From positions 3,100,001 through 3,164,000 of the forward strand of contig NZ_CP008884.1 in the NCBI RefSeq assembly GCF_000725385.1: a stretch of DNA of 64,000 nt, written 5' to 3'. Under the pieces are notes generated by a model. That model saw only the letters and a list, made by a program, of their open reading frames with translations. It searched no databases and was not told the origin of the DNA. A program made the translations under genes and the position numbers. This document shows positions 28,764 to 37,651 of the stretch, in pieces. Position 1 is the first letter of the stretch. Every line of letters starts with the position of its first letter. This stretch comes from Dyella japonica A8. Its GTDB lineage: Bacteria; Pseudomonadota; Gammaproteobacteria; Xanthomonadales; Rhodanobacteraceae.

Positions 28764-29330
28764 TCAGTGCCGCCAGCTATCCAGGCGTATGCCAAATAAC
28801 ACCATTGTTTCACCACGATTTGGCTGGTGAAATGATCCGTTGGAAATGTGTCGAAGTTGGAGACTAAAACGATCACTCTGCCATCCAAACGAACTCACGA
28901 ACTCATAAACGCTACTCAACGCCTGCGTCTTGCCAGTGTGAAGTGCGGGTTGGAAGCTGAAGAACAATGAGTGATACCAGTCGCTCCTTGTCCCATAGCT
29001 GAGATGAACGCCGGCGGCAACAAGCCCGATCGCGTCGGTAGTGGTGTAGTTGGACCGTTTGTATCGTTGAAGGTCTCGACCATCAATCCAGCCAGCGCTT
29101 ATTTCTGGCGACCAATTGAAGCGACTTAATCCAATGGATTGCTCGGAAAACACGTCATCGACAAACACAGTCGTCGCACCTGCGTGGTCCATGTAGCTTC
29201 GGCCGACCTGCACTTCGATTCGTTGTGATGCAAAGCTTTCATTCGCCGCAATAAGTAAACAAAGGGCAAATCCTCCGCGCGCGCATGGTTTTACTAGACG
29301 CAGCAGGGAAGGGTGGTATTCACTTGGCAT
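28764..29330 (-). CDS. pagL: Acyloxyacyl hydrolase, PagL-type lipid A 3-O-deacylase
   Basis: A 188-residue outer-membrane beta-barrel enzyme that removes the 3-O acyl chain of lipid A. A signal peptide ends near NESFASQ. The catalytic pair is visible in LQLRHISNGSFHQPNRGET, the PagL motif with histidine, serine and an N-x-G-E tail. Alternating hydrophobic strands (YHSLFFSFQPALHTG, VYEFVSSFGWQSDR) and the C-terminal strand FGIRLDSWRH support a barrel. Genes of this kind tune endotoxicity and outer-membrane stress resistance. Confidence 0.88.
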   Translation of the reverse strand: MPSEYHPSLLRLVKPCARGGFALCLLIAANESFASQRIEVQVGRSYMDHAGATTVFVDDVFSEQSIGLSRFNWSPEISAGWIDGRDLQRYKRSNYTTTDAIGLVAAGVHLSYGTRSDWYHSLFFSFQPALHTGKTQALSSVYEFVSSFGWQSDRFSLQLRHISNGSFHQPNRGETMVLFGIRLDSWRH

Positions 29331-29567
29331 GATTGAGATCTTTTGGCGGCTACGGGATGTGCCTTACGAGGACCTAGTAGCTGCATGTTTCGCAGAAGGA
29401 AGGCTGGTCGTGGATCGCAGCGTAGTCGCAGTCGGCATCTGGCGATAGGCGTCAGTGGGTGACTACTGTGTTGCCTGATGCGCATCAAACATCAAAGACA
29501 TGTGCAGACGGAGATATCATGTCTGTGTCAATCGATGATTCAGTCGTTTCCCGTGGGCGAACCGCAG

Positions 29568-30136
29568 GTTTGTGATCGAAACACCGAAGTGGCAATCGCT
29601 CATTTGCGCATGGACTACGTTGTCGGGTTACTCTTCGACGCGCTAAGGGTTAGTTGTATCCAAACATGCCAGTCCATGCGGCAGCCTCCGAGGCGGGGTT
29701 CTGGACATCGCCCGATTTCTCCCGTGATCCGTTTGGCGAGTTTCCGGTTGTGCTTGAGTCATCCGAAAAGTGATTCGCCGATATGTGTCGAGGTTGGCTT
29801 CAGCCATTCGCGGCAGAGCATGAGGCGGCGACAGGAGTGTTGTTCGTTGCACCGGCGGCCATACCCGCGGACACAGCGCAGTGTGCATCGAGTCTGGTGG
29901 CGACCAAATGAGGTTTCTCGGCAATGCAGCTCTTCAGAATCACTTGAATCAGCCGGACTGACATGGCGCGTTCGAGCACGACACCGGGGGAGGCGGTTCG
30001 CGTAAGGGAGTATCTTCTGCACGAGCTGGCGGCGACCGGTGAGATGCCGATCGCATCTCACCTGCCGTTCGCGCTCCCTGGTCGGGTGGTGGTCGATGGC
30101 AACGCCTTTTTTGGGTGCCGGCCACCTGGGGGTTAG
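29568..30136 (+). pseudogene. Decayed metallo-beta-lactamase-fold hydrolase (copy 2)
   Basis: Reading across frames recovers pieces of the proteins at 16755 and 40463. These are IAHLRMDYVVGLLFDAL for the metal motif (THLHVDHVGG), FWTSPDFSRDPFGEFPVVLE, and at the end EAVRVREYLLHELAATGEMP, IASHLPFALPGRVVV and DGNAF. In-frame stops, frameshifts and loss of both the N-terminus and the second metal motif show it is dead. The start is approximate. Confidence 0.8.
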
Positions 30137-30235
30137 AGCCGCTCCACGGGTGAGAGCCGGATCTCGTCGTGAGGCCATAAAGCCTGCAGAGGCCTCAAGC
30201 CTCGGTGCCTGACATGGCGCATCTCACTGGCTGGT

Positions 30236-30988
30236 TTACGCCGAGTGAGCGAACCAGGTCTTGAAGTCTTGCTTGCCCAAGCGAGCGACGCCGCCCGGCA
30301 GCAGGGAGTCCGGCTCTAGCAACGCCCCAAAATACGGCGCCGTCGGGTCCGGGATGACCTTGCGCGGATCTCCCTTGGCGGAGAGGTAGCGCTGTACCAG
30401 TTCGGCCATCGAAGCCTTCTCCGGGCCGGCAATTTCCACAATGCCGTTGACCGCAGGGCCAAGAGAGTAGTCGGCGACCGCGTCGGCTACGTCGTCCGAG
30501 GCAATGGGCTGCATAAGTCCGCTCGAAATGCGAATCTCTGGTCCCGGACCGCCGGACCCGGCGATACCACTCAAGAACTCGAAGAACTGGGTTGCGTGGA
30601 CGATGGTGTACGGAATACCGGCAGCGCGTATCAGTCGTTCCTGAGCGACTTTGGCGCGGAAGTATCCACTCGACTCGAGAATCGGGCGACCGGTACCAAC
30701 CACTGAGAGGGCCACATGATGCTTCACGCCAGCCCTCGTCTCCGCGGCGACAAGGTTTCGTCCCGATACCTCGAAAAAGTCAAGGACGGCTTTGTCCTCG
30801 AACGAAGGGGAGTTTGACAAGTCCACCACTACGTCGGCGTCAGACATCGCCTCGTTCAGTCCTTCGCCGCTAATGGTATTGACACCGGTTGACGGTGACG
30901 CGGGAACTACTTCGTGCCCGTGTTTACGCAGGCGCGCGACAACTTTTTTACCAATGAGTCCGGTGCCGCCAATAACAAGGATTTTCAT
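30236..30988 (-). CDS. NAD(P)-binding epimerase/NmrA-like oxidoreductase
   Basis: A 250-residue Rossmann-fold protein. The ATG at 30988 follows GGAG at eight bases, and the nucleotide motif MKILVIGGTGLIGKKVVARL starts at once. Other features are DADVVVDLSNSPSF and IPYTIVHATQFFEFL. It fits the atypical short-chain dehydrogenase group used as redox sensors or ubiquinone-related oxidoreductases. Epimerase-like genes are among the known targets of ECF41 sigma factors; a perfect ECF41-type promoter on the same strand lies about 450 bases upstream, and an ECF41 gene is divergent next to it. Confidence 0.9.
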   Translation of the reverse strand: MKILVIGGTGLIGKKVVARLRKHGHEVVPASPSTGVNTISGEGLNEAMSDADVVVDLSNSPSFEDKAVLDFFEVSGRNLVAAETRAGVKHHVALSVVGTGRPILESSGYFRAKVAQERLIRAAGIPYTIVHATQFFEFLSGIAGSGGPGPEIRISSGLMQPIASDDVADAVADYSLGPAVNGIVEIAGPEKASMAELVQRYLSAKGDPRKVIPDPTAPYFGALLEPDSLLPGGVARLGKQDFKTWFAHSA

Positions 30989-31439
30989 GGAATGTCTCCG
31001 CTTTGAGTTGGGGCCGTTGGAATGACTTTTGTTCATGCCAGCGCGAGATCGCCGGAAGTCCGCAAATGCCGAATCGATGCCGCGGCCGATGAGCGCGGAA
31101 ATCGCGCGACATCTGCACGCGATCATCTACTTCGTTGCGCCCCGGGCGTGGGGCGTAGCGGGTTATTTGGGGGCCGCGGACCGCAGGATCGGCGCGTGAG
31201 AGTAGTTGCGCCACCGATGCGGGTGTGTCCAATGTGCTACTGCAATCCAAGGAGTGGCTTGCAGACAATAGGCCAATAGCAATATCCGCGCCGAATGCTG
31301 GGCGATCACTTTGGGGCGAGATTGCGAAACGGTGTCGACATTCAGGATAAGAATTGAGTCGTCGCGAATTGGATTCCATGCCGTGTAGCCCCCTATTGGA
31401 GCCGATCAAATATCGGGATCGGCTTGCCGATACTCGATA
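30989..31439. other. Long 5' region of the epimerase-like gene
   Basis: About 450 bases between the minus-strand ECF41-type promoter and the gene start. A minus-strand frame runs through it but overlaps the gene start out of frame and has no recognised product. It may be a long untranslated leader. Confidence 0.4.
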
Positions 31440-31466
31440 GACGTTTCAGATCGGCAGCTTGTGACA
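31440..31466 (-). promoter_or_regulatory. ECF41-type promoter toward the epimerase-like gene
   Basis: On the minus strand TGTCACA (31466-31460), exactly 16 bases, then CGTC (31443-31440), a perfect match to the published ECF41 pattern. It directs transcription toward the epimerase-like gene at 30988. Confidence 0.7.
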
Positions 31467-31469
31467 GGG

Positions 31470-31575
31470 TTAGAGGGCCAGGCCTCGATTGGGCCTCGTA
31501 CGAAGGGTTGGTCGGTATCCACACGGTCGGACAAAACGTCAGCCTTGCCGTGCCTGCGACACTCTGTTCCAATCT
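31470..31575 (+). pseudogene. Cupin gene fragment
   Basis: The plus-strand translation YEGLVGIHTVGQNVSLAVPA matches the C-terminal cupin motif of the intact protein at 24319 (YEGPNDIHTVGRNASLTQPA). Everything before and after is missing. It lies beside the ECF41-type promoter, so an older module probably held a cupin gene here. Confidence 0.7.
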
Positions 31576-31649
31576 AAACATAAGCGCTAAATATCATGCA
31601 CTTACAATGGCATAGTAATTGTCCGCGGGGCGTTTCGGACAGCGCGATC

Positions 31650-31676
31650 CGTCACAAACATGCATGCACAGCCGTC
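31650..31676 (+). promoter_or_regulatory. ECF41-type promoter of the second sigma gene
   Basis: CGTCACA (31650-31656), exactly 16 bases, then CGTC (31673-31676). One mismatch in the -35 part against TGTCACA-N16-CGTC. The ATG of the sigma gene is only eight bases after the -10 box, so the transcript would be leaderless and the gene autoregulated or controlled by the first ECF41 factor. Confidence 0.6.
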
Positions 31677-31684
31677 TTCCGAGC

Positions 31685-32617
31685 ATGGACTTCACTACTA
31701 GCATTTTTGATCGACTTCGGCCGAGGCTTGAGGGCATCGCCTATTGCATACTCGGCTCCGTTTCCGAATCCAAGGATGTTGTCCAGACTGTCTGGTTACT
31801 TTGGAATGAAGCGAACCAAGCCAGCCTGGGCAACCCAGAGGCATGGCTGGTGGCGATCACCACCCAAATATCGATTGACCGCACGCGTGCGGCCACTGTG
31901 GGGCGAGAGCCATACGTTGCCGATCTGCTCCAAGAACCGGCGCCCGCTGAGTCGCCTGCCACGCCCGAGCAGGGCGATGCGTTTTGCCACGGGGTTTACG
32001 CGACATTTCTGAGTGTGCTTGAACGCCTGCCGCCCGAGGCCCGCGTCGCCATTCTTTTGCTCGAATTGTTCGACGCAAACTACGATGAGGTGGCCCATGT
32101 GATTGGCAAGAGCGAGGCCGCCTGCCGCGAACTCATGCATCGGGCCAGGACTTTGCTGCGTGAAGAGCGGCCGGTTTGCCGCGTGCCCAACGAGGCGCAA
32201 CAGCAGCTGATGCTTCGTTTCGCGTACGCCGTCGCCCAAGGAAATCTGGTCCCGCTGGCGTTGATGCTTGATGACGAGGCGACGCTCGCGCGCGATGGTG
32301 GCGGCCTGGCAACGATCTTCTCCAAGCCAATCATCGGCGGGTGGCGTGTTGCCCGGTTCTTGTGCGCTGAGCCACGTCACTATGGGAATGCATTGCGGAT
32401 CGAGCTGACGATGATCGACAGAAAGTACGTCGTACTGCGCTACATCAACGGCAACCTGAAGTCTGCGTACTGCTGCGAGACCAATGGCGAACGCGTTGTT
32501 CACATCCAAGAACAACGCAACCAAAAAAAGTTGGACAAACTGGTGGCGGCTGTTACACATGGCCGGGCCATGTTGGCAATCTGTGACCATAACGGCATGC
32601 GCTTGGCGCGAAAGTGA
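31685..32617 (+). CDS. ECF41-type (SigJ family) sigma factor, copy 2
   Basis: A 310-residue paralogue of the sigma factor at 19950. Region 2 includes IAYCILGSVSESKDVVQTVW and WLVAITTQISIDRTR; region 4 includes LSVLERLPPEARVAILLLE and CRELMHRARTLLREERP; a SnoaL-like extension follows. Both ECF41 motifs are altered: LLQEP stands where WLPEP is expected, and DGGGL where DGGGK is expected. Regulation of its activity may therefore differ, or the copy may be losing function. ATG at 31685 has no ribosome binding site, which agrees with the leaderless transcript implied by the promoter; ATG at 31664 is the alternative. Confidence 0.88.
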   Translation: MDFTTSIFDRLRPRLEGIAYCILGSVSESKDVVQTVWLLWNEANQASLGNPEAWLVAITTQISIDRTRAATVGREPYVADLLQEPAPAESPATPEQGDAFCHGVYATFLSVLERLPPEARVAILLLELFDANYDEVAHVIGKSEAACRELMHRARTLLREERPVCRVPNEAQQQLMLRFAYAVAQGNLVPLALMLDDEATLARDGGGLATIFSKPIIGGWRVARFLCAEPRHYGNALRIELTMIDRKYVVLRYINGNLKSAYCCETNGERVVHIQEQRNQKKLDKLVAAVTHGRAMLAICDHNGMRLARK

Positions 32618-32763
32618 AGCCAACTCATCTCTTTTACGTCTTTTGACTATAGCCGAGCGATTCAATTCTGCGCTCTCCAAGATCTCTCGCGTTCAACAGA
32701 TAAGATGACTAACCTAATCTAAAAAAAGGCACTGCGATTTAGGCCGAAAGGAAAAATGGAGTA

Positions 32764-33759
32764 TCAGTTTTGATCAACCCTGACGACGGGGTGGACCGAC
32801 ATGCCAACGCGCAGTCGACGAATGTCGGCCTGGTTTGGGTCCAAACGAATACGCACGGGCAAGCGCTGCACAATTTTGGTGAAATTGCCGGTGGCGTTGT
32901 GGGCCGGCACGGCAGAGAAGCTGACACCGCTGGCCGGGCCAAGGCTTTCCACCGAGCCTTTGAGATGCGCGTCAGGCAGGGCATCAACGGTAATGTCCAC
33001 CGGCTGACCCGCGCGCATGTGGGCAAGCTGCGTTTCACGGAAATTCGCTTCCACATAGACGGCACCAAGCGGTACCAAAGTCAGTAGCGGCTCACCCACA
33101 TGCGTGTATGCACCGACGCGGGCCTTGCGCTGGGCCACGAAGCCGCCGACCGGTGCAACTATCGTTGCATATGACAACTTTAGGTCAGCATCCGCCTTGA
33201 TCGCATTGGCCTTGTCCAGGTTGGCCCGAAGAATCGCTACTTGCTGCTCTGCCGCCCGTAGTCCCGCGCGATCACGTTCCAGTGTGGCTTGCTGGGCACC
33301 CCAGGTGGCATCCGCTTGTTGGCGGGCTTGAATAGTGCCCGAGCCATCGCGAGCCAAGTTTGTGAAACGATTCCGATTGGCCTCCGCTAGCGCCAGGTTG
33401 GCGCTGGAAGCAGCGACCGTTGCGCGGGCCTGTGCAATCAAACTTTGTTGTTGATCAAGTTGCCCCTGCAGGCCATCTGCGGTCGCTTTCGCATTATCGG
33501 TGGCGATGCGTAGATCGCGTTCGTCGATGTTCACGAGGGGCGCGCCGGCTTGGACTTCCTGATTATCTTCCACCGCCAAGCGAGTAATAACGCCGGCCAC
33601 CTGTGGGGCGATGACGGTGAAATCGGCCTGGACGTAAGCGTCGTCGGTGCCTTGCTCTGACGCAGAAGATTCGGAGCGATTCACAATCAAGAAAGCGCCT
33701 GCGAGCGCAAGGGCCGCGATAATGCCGACCATGATGCGAAAGAGGGTGTTCGTAGTCAT
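32764..33759 (-). CDS. HlyD/EmrA-family membrane fusion protein
   Basis: A 331-residue periplasmic adaptor. An N-terminal membrane anchor (IMVGIIAALALAGAFLIV) is followed by the lipoyl half VIAPQVAGVITRLAVEDNQE, a coiled-coil hairpin near residues 85-180, and the second lipoyl half SYATIVAPVGGFVAQRKARV. The barrel part includes LVPLGAVYVEANFRETQLA. It links the inner-membrane DHA2 pump to an outer-membrane channel; both partners are encoded just upstream in the same operon. Confidence 0.93.
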   Translation of the reverse strand: MTTNTLFRIMVGIIAALALAGAFLIVNRSESSASEQGTDDAYVQADFTVIAPQVAGVITRLAVEDNQEVQAGAPLVNIDERDLRIATDNAKATADGLQGQLDQQQSLIAQARATVAASSANLALAEANRNRFTNLARDGSGTIQARQQADATWGAQQATLERDRAGLRAAEQQVAILRANLDKANAIKADADLKLSYATIVAPVGGFVAQRKARVGAYTHVGEPLLTLVPLGAVYVEANFRETQLAHMRAGQPVDITVDALPDAHLKGSVESLGPASGVSFSAVPAHNATGNFTKIVQRLPVRIRLDPNQADIRRLRVGMSVHPVVRVDQN

Positions 33760-33788
33760 GGGATACCACTTTCTAAGAAGTAGAGATG

Positions 33789-35390
33789 TCAGGAGGCTGC
33801 TCTTGTAGACGAAGCTAAAGAAGGTGCAGGGGTGCGATGGGTGGTTGTCGTGGGTGCTGGGATGTACTCGAAGTTCAGTACGACGGGAATCAACAACAGG
33901 GCTAGTAGCCCAAAAACGCGATAGACATCGGCGCTGGCGAGCACGCCGGCTTGCTGCGCAACAGTGGTCCCGAGGGAAGCCCAGTGTGGTTCATCCGAGG
34001 GCAGCCGGGCGCCCCAGCCGCCTGCCTGGTCGAGGAGCATTTCTGCGTGAAAGCGGCTACGTACGGCCGAAAGTTGACCGATCATGGCGCCGCCCAGCGT
34101 GGCGCTGAGTGCACGGAAGAGATTGATGATGCCCGATACATAGGGCCCCTCCTGTGGTTGCACGACGCTTGTGATCAGGAAGAGAAGGGGAACAATCGTC
34201 ATTGGCAACCCGAGCGCGTACAGCACTTCCGGACCAACAAACTGCGCCACCATCCATTCGCTGGTAATAAAGCTCCCTAGCCAGCAAGCGGTTGCAAGGC
34301 ACGCAAGTCCCGCAGCAAAGATGTGACGGGCGTCAACCCATCGTAGATAGAGCAACCCCGCCACGCACGAGCCAAGCAAAAGCTGTGGCAGTCCGACGAT
34401 CAACCCGATAGTCGAGCTTTGCTCGAGACGAAATCCCTGCAATTGCGCCAGCACGTTGGCGGGCAAAGTTACGGCGGTTCCACCGATGAGAAGCAGCAGG
34501 ACGAACACACTTATACCCAGGCCAAGATTGCGGCGCTGGAGCATCTGCAGCTTGATGAATGGTGCCGGATGTCGCCATTCGCATGCCATGAACAGGGCAG
34601 TGAGAATGGTTCCAGCGAGCAACGCCGCGGTGATGATTGGCGAATGGAACCAGTCGAGGCGCACCCCTTGGTCCAGGCCCACGACGAGTAGCGCCAAGCC
34701 AGGAGCGCCGAGCGCCAAACCTGCCCAGTCGGCTTCTCTCAAGCGTGGTAACGCCGTGGGCATCTTCGGCAAGCCCCAGGCCACTAGCGCCATCGCCACC
34801 ATGCCGATGGGAATTACATGCCAGTAGGCCCAACGCCAATCGGCTAACCGGTCCACAGCTAGCGTCGCCAGCCAAAGTGCGATATTTGGTGAGAACGTTG
34901 AGGTTAATGCATACAGCGCCAGGCCATGCAGTCGAAGAGACATAGGAAGGAAGCGCAGTGCACACATCATCAGCAACGGAATCAATGCGCCGGAAAACAG
35001 GCCTTGAAGCGCACGCAGAGCCAGCAGCAAATGTAGTTCGCGAACAAATGGGATGAGTGCTGCCAGTGCCAGTGCGCCAGACAACATGGATAGGTGGAAT
35101 CGCCGCAGCGAAAAGGTGATGGCGAACCAGGACGCAAAGGGCATTGCCACAAGTTCGCCAAGAGCGTAGGCGGTACTAAGCCAGGAGCCGTCGTCGTGGG
35201 CAAACCCCAGGGCGCCTTGCAAATCCTCCAGGACCAAGCCTGGAACACGACTGTTCAGTCCTGCCACCATCGCGGCCAACAACACACCGAGCAAGCCCAT
35301 GGCTAGGCGGAAACCAAACGCGGGTTCGGGGGGCGCAGCTGACGGGCGGCTGCCCGTTGCCTCGGCCTGAGCAGACGCGGCGGCCGTCAT
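33789..35390 (-). CDS. DHA2-family multidrug MFS pump (EmrB-like, second copy)
   Basis: A 533-residue transporter with about 14 helices. ATG at 35390 overlaps the stop of the outer-membrane gene by four bases (ATGA) and has GGAGAG upstream, so the longer frame is rejected. Motifs include VLLAAMVAGLNSRVPGLVLE in helix 1, where the usual LDxTIVNVALP signature is replaced, and ASWFAITFSLRRFHLSML for the loop 2-3 motif. This divergence from the classical DHA2 signature suggests a sub-family with unusual substrates, possibly aromatic acids or fatty acids. It works with the adaptor and channel on either side. Confidence 0.9.
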   Translation of the reverse strand: MTAAASAQAEATGSRPSAAPPEPAFGFRLAMGLLGVLLAAMVAGLNSRVPGLVLEDLQGALGFAHDDGSWLSTAYALGELVAMPFASWFAITFSLRRFHLSMLSGALALAALIPFVRELHLLLALRALQGLFSGALIPLLMMCALRFLPMSLRLHGLALYALTSTFSPNIALWLATLAVDRLADWRWAYWHVIPIGMVAMALVAWGLPKMPTALPRLREADWAGLALGAPGLALLVVGLDQGVRLDWFHSPIITAALLAGTILTALFMACEWRHPAPFIKLQMLQRRNLGLGISVFVLLLLIGGTAVTLPANVLAQLQGFRLEQSSTIGLIVGLPQLLLGSCVAGLLYLRWVDARHIFAAGLACLATACWLGSFITSEWMVAQFVGPEVLYALGLPMTIVPLLFLITSVVQPQEGPYVSGIINLFRALSATLGGAMIGQLSAVRSRFHAEMLLDQAGGWGARLPSDEPHWASLGTTVAQQAGVLASADVYRVFGLLALLLIPVVLNFEYIPAPTTTTHRTPAPSLASSTRAAS

Positions 35391-36874
35391 GAGCGACTCT
35401 CCCCAGTCACCGACGTCGTCAGAAGATCGGGCGACCAGCCCCCACCCAACGCTCGATAAAGTGACACGACAGACAATGCGGATGCGGTAGCGCAATCGAC
35501 TAGTTCGGCCTGACTTGCCAGCAATGAACGTCTTGCCACCAAAACGGAGGTAAAGTCGACCGTGCCTTGCTGATATCCGCGCTCAGCGACATCGAGCGCG
35601 GTCTGGTTTTGCGTCAGTGCTTCTTGAAGTTGCTGGTGTCGTTTGAGCTCGGTGGTGTAGGCGCTGAGCGCATCGTCAACCTCGTGCCATGCGCTCAAAA
35701 CGGTCTGCTGATAAGCAATGCCTGCCAGGCGATGCCTGGCCTCACTCAACTCCAAGTTGCGCTCGAGTCGTCCGCCCTGAAAAATCGGCAGATAGAGTGT
35801 CGGACCGAAGGAAAACTGGCGTGAGTTCCAACTCCCCAAGTCGCTCAGATCGAACGCTTGCACGCCGAGATTGCCCGTCAGGCTGATGCGGGGATAGAAA
35901 TCTGCTTTGGCTGCACCAATGTCGGCGACTGTTGCGCGTAAGCGGGCTTCGGCTTGAAGGATATCTGGACGATTGTGCGCCAGTTCGGATGGTACGCCAA
36001 TCGGCAGACGGTGGGGCATGGAAGGGAGGGGGGTGCCGCTCAGGCGCGCATCCAGCTCTCGTGGTGGCTTTCCTAGAAGTAGCGCTAGCGCGTTCATCAA
36101 GGCGTCGCGCTGTTGTTGAAGTCGCGACAGACGAGCCTCGATGCTAGCTACATCGGCGCGCGCCGACGCTACATCGAAGCGGGTCGCCACACCGTTCTGC
36201 AGACGGCTATCCGCCAATTGCACCAAGTGTTCGGCGATATGGCGATTCTCTTCGGTGATCGAGATCTGCGCTTGCGTACCACGCAGTAAAAGGTATGTGC
36301 GTGCCACGTTGCCCGCGACAGAGACTTTGACTGACGCCATGCCGAAACCACTGGCCTGTAGGCGTGCATCTGCTGATTCACTCAGGTGACGTAGGTGGCC
36401 CCACAAATCTAGCTCCCAACTTGCTTCCAAACCGATCGACCATAGATTGGTGGCGCTGGCTGGGGCGCCCACCATAGCCAGTGGCGAATGCTGGCTGATT
36501 CCCGCACGCTCATAGCTGGCATCCGCCGCAACCTGGGGCTGTCGTGACGCGTTGACCAGACCAAGCTGTGCGCGGCTCTCGTCAATGCGCGCGGTGGCGG
36601 CCTGGAGATCCAGATTGGACGCTGAGGCTTCGGCTTCCAGCGTAGTCAACGTCGTATCGCCAAATAGTTGCCACCATTCGGAGGGAGGGGAATCCTCGGT
36701 CAATGCGGGTGCCGCCGCCACTGTCGACCTGCGTGCCTGTTCGGCCACTGTCGTCGCTGCAAGCGTTGGTGGCCGAACGTCTACCGATCCTACGCAGCCG
36801 GCGAGGGCCAGGGCGATGGCTGGAGCCACATAGACAGCAAATCTCAGGTTTTGGCGTCGAACTGCGGGATTCAT
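35387..36874 (-). CDS. RND-type outer-membrane efflux lipoprotein (NodT/OprM family)
   Basis: A 495-residue TolC-like channel. The signal peptide ends in the lipobox ALAGC, so it is lipid-anchored. Two outer-membrane efflux repeats follow, with EDSPPSEWWQLFGDTTLTTL and LEASWELDLWGHLRHLSESA near the start and LYLPIFQGGRLERNLELSEA in the second half. ATG at 36874 has AGGA upstream. It is the first gene of the channel-pump-adaptor operon running leftward. Confidence 0.93.
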   Translation of the reverse strand: MNPAVRRQNLRFAVYVAPAIALALAGCVGSVDVRPPTLAATTVAEQARRSTVAAAPALTEDSPPSEWWQLFGDTTLTTLEAEASASNLDLQAATARIDESRAQLGLVNASRQPQVAADASYERAGISQHSPLAMVGAPASATNLWSIGLEASWELDLWGHLRHLSESADARLQASGFGMASVKVSVAGNVARTYLLLRGTQAQISITEENRHIAEHLVQLADSRLQNGVATRFDVASARADVASIEARLSRLQQQRDALMNALALLLGKPPRELDARLSGTPLPSMPHRLPIGVPSELAHNRPDILQAEARLRATVADIGAAKADFYPRISLTGNLGVQAFDLSDLGSWNSRQFSFGPTLYLPIFQGGRLERNLELSEARHRLAGIAYQQTVLSAWHEVDDALSAYTTELKRHQQLQEALTQNQTALDVAERGYQQGTVDFTSVLVARRSLLASQAELVDCATASALSVVSLYRALGGGWSPDLLTTSVTGESRS

Positions 36875-37319
36875 TAGGAGTCCTGAAACGGTGAAGAGCG
36901 GGCCAGATAGTCGTGCTACCCCAAGTGCTGCAGGGGTGCCGACCGGCACCAAGCGGTCGGTAGCCGCGTTCCATCTCAAGATCGCTTTGCCCCCATGAGG
37001 TGCTGGCGCTTCATCGAGTCATCTCCAGCGACACCGCTCGCTCTCTGGAAATTGGGTACGGTCCTGCCTGACGGCCCCGAGAGTGGCCACCTCACTAGTA
37101 GCTCACCGCCTGAATGCAGCCACGCAGACCGAGGAGATCAGCATTCCCTCCATAGGGGGCGTAGTAGTAGCTGGTTCCTTCCTGAGTATGGTTCGAGGCG
37201 AAGGAATCATGGAAACACTGGCCCATAAAATTCACGATCATCAGCCGCACAAATAGATCACTAGGCGCATCCTTCAGTCATCGACTTCGTTAGTGCATTT
37301 GATGCAGGTTGCGGGGCGA
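36875..37319. other. Intergenic, no gene recognised
   Basis: Upstream of the efflux operon. No regulator gene is divergent from it and no palindrome stood out. Short frames lack support. Confidence 0.4.
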
Positions 37320-37493
37320 TCATGGATGTGAGGAAGGAGGGCCCTGATCCGCATGCATGGTCATTTTCATTAGCTCATTGGTGGGCGAACCACCCTCGGC
37401 GTAGGCCCGAGTTACGAATAGCACTAGGCCGCAAATGCCCACGGCAATTGCAAATGCAATGATGCGTCCGAAATCAGAAGAATTAGATGACAT
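37320..37493 (-). CDS. Small single-helix membrane protein
   Basis: A 57-residue protein with AAGGTGG before the ATG at 37493. One transmembrane helix, IIAFAIAVGICGLVLFVT, is followed by a short polar tail. I do not recognise the family. It follows another membrane protein gene on the same strand. Confidence 0.55.
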   Translation of the reverse strand: MSSNSSDFGRIIAFAIAVGICGLVLFVTRAYAEGGSPTNELMKMTMHADQGPPSSHP

Positions 37494-37651
37494 GATGACC
37501 ACCTTCTAACAAGCAGATATCAGCGTGCAGGGCACTAACTTTCGCCAGTGCGAGACGACTCCAGCCAGGGTGGGTGATTGCGACGTACTTCCAGGTCTGG
37601 TTTGATACAAAAGAACTTATTAGCGTCTCGATGGGCGCCATGGAAAGATTT

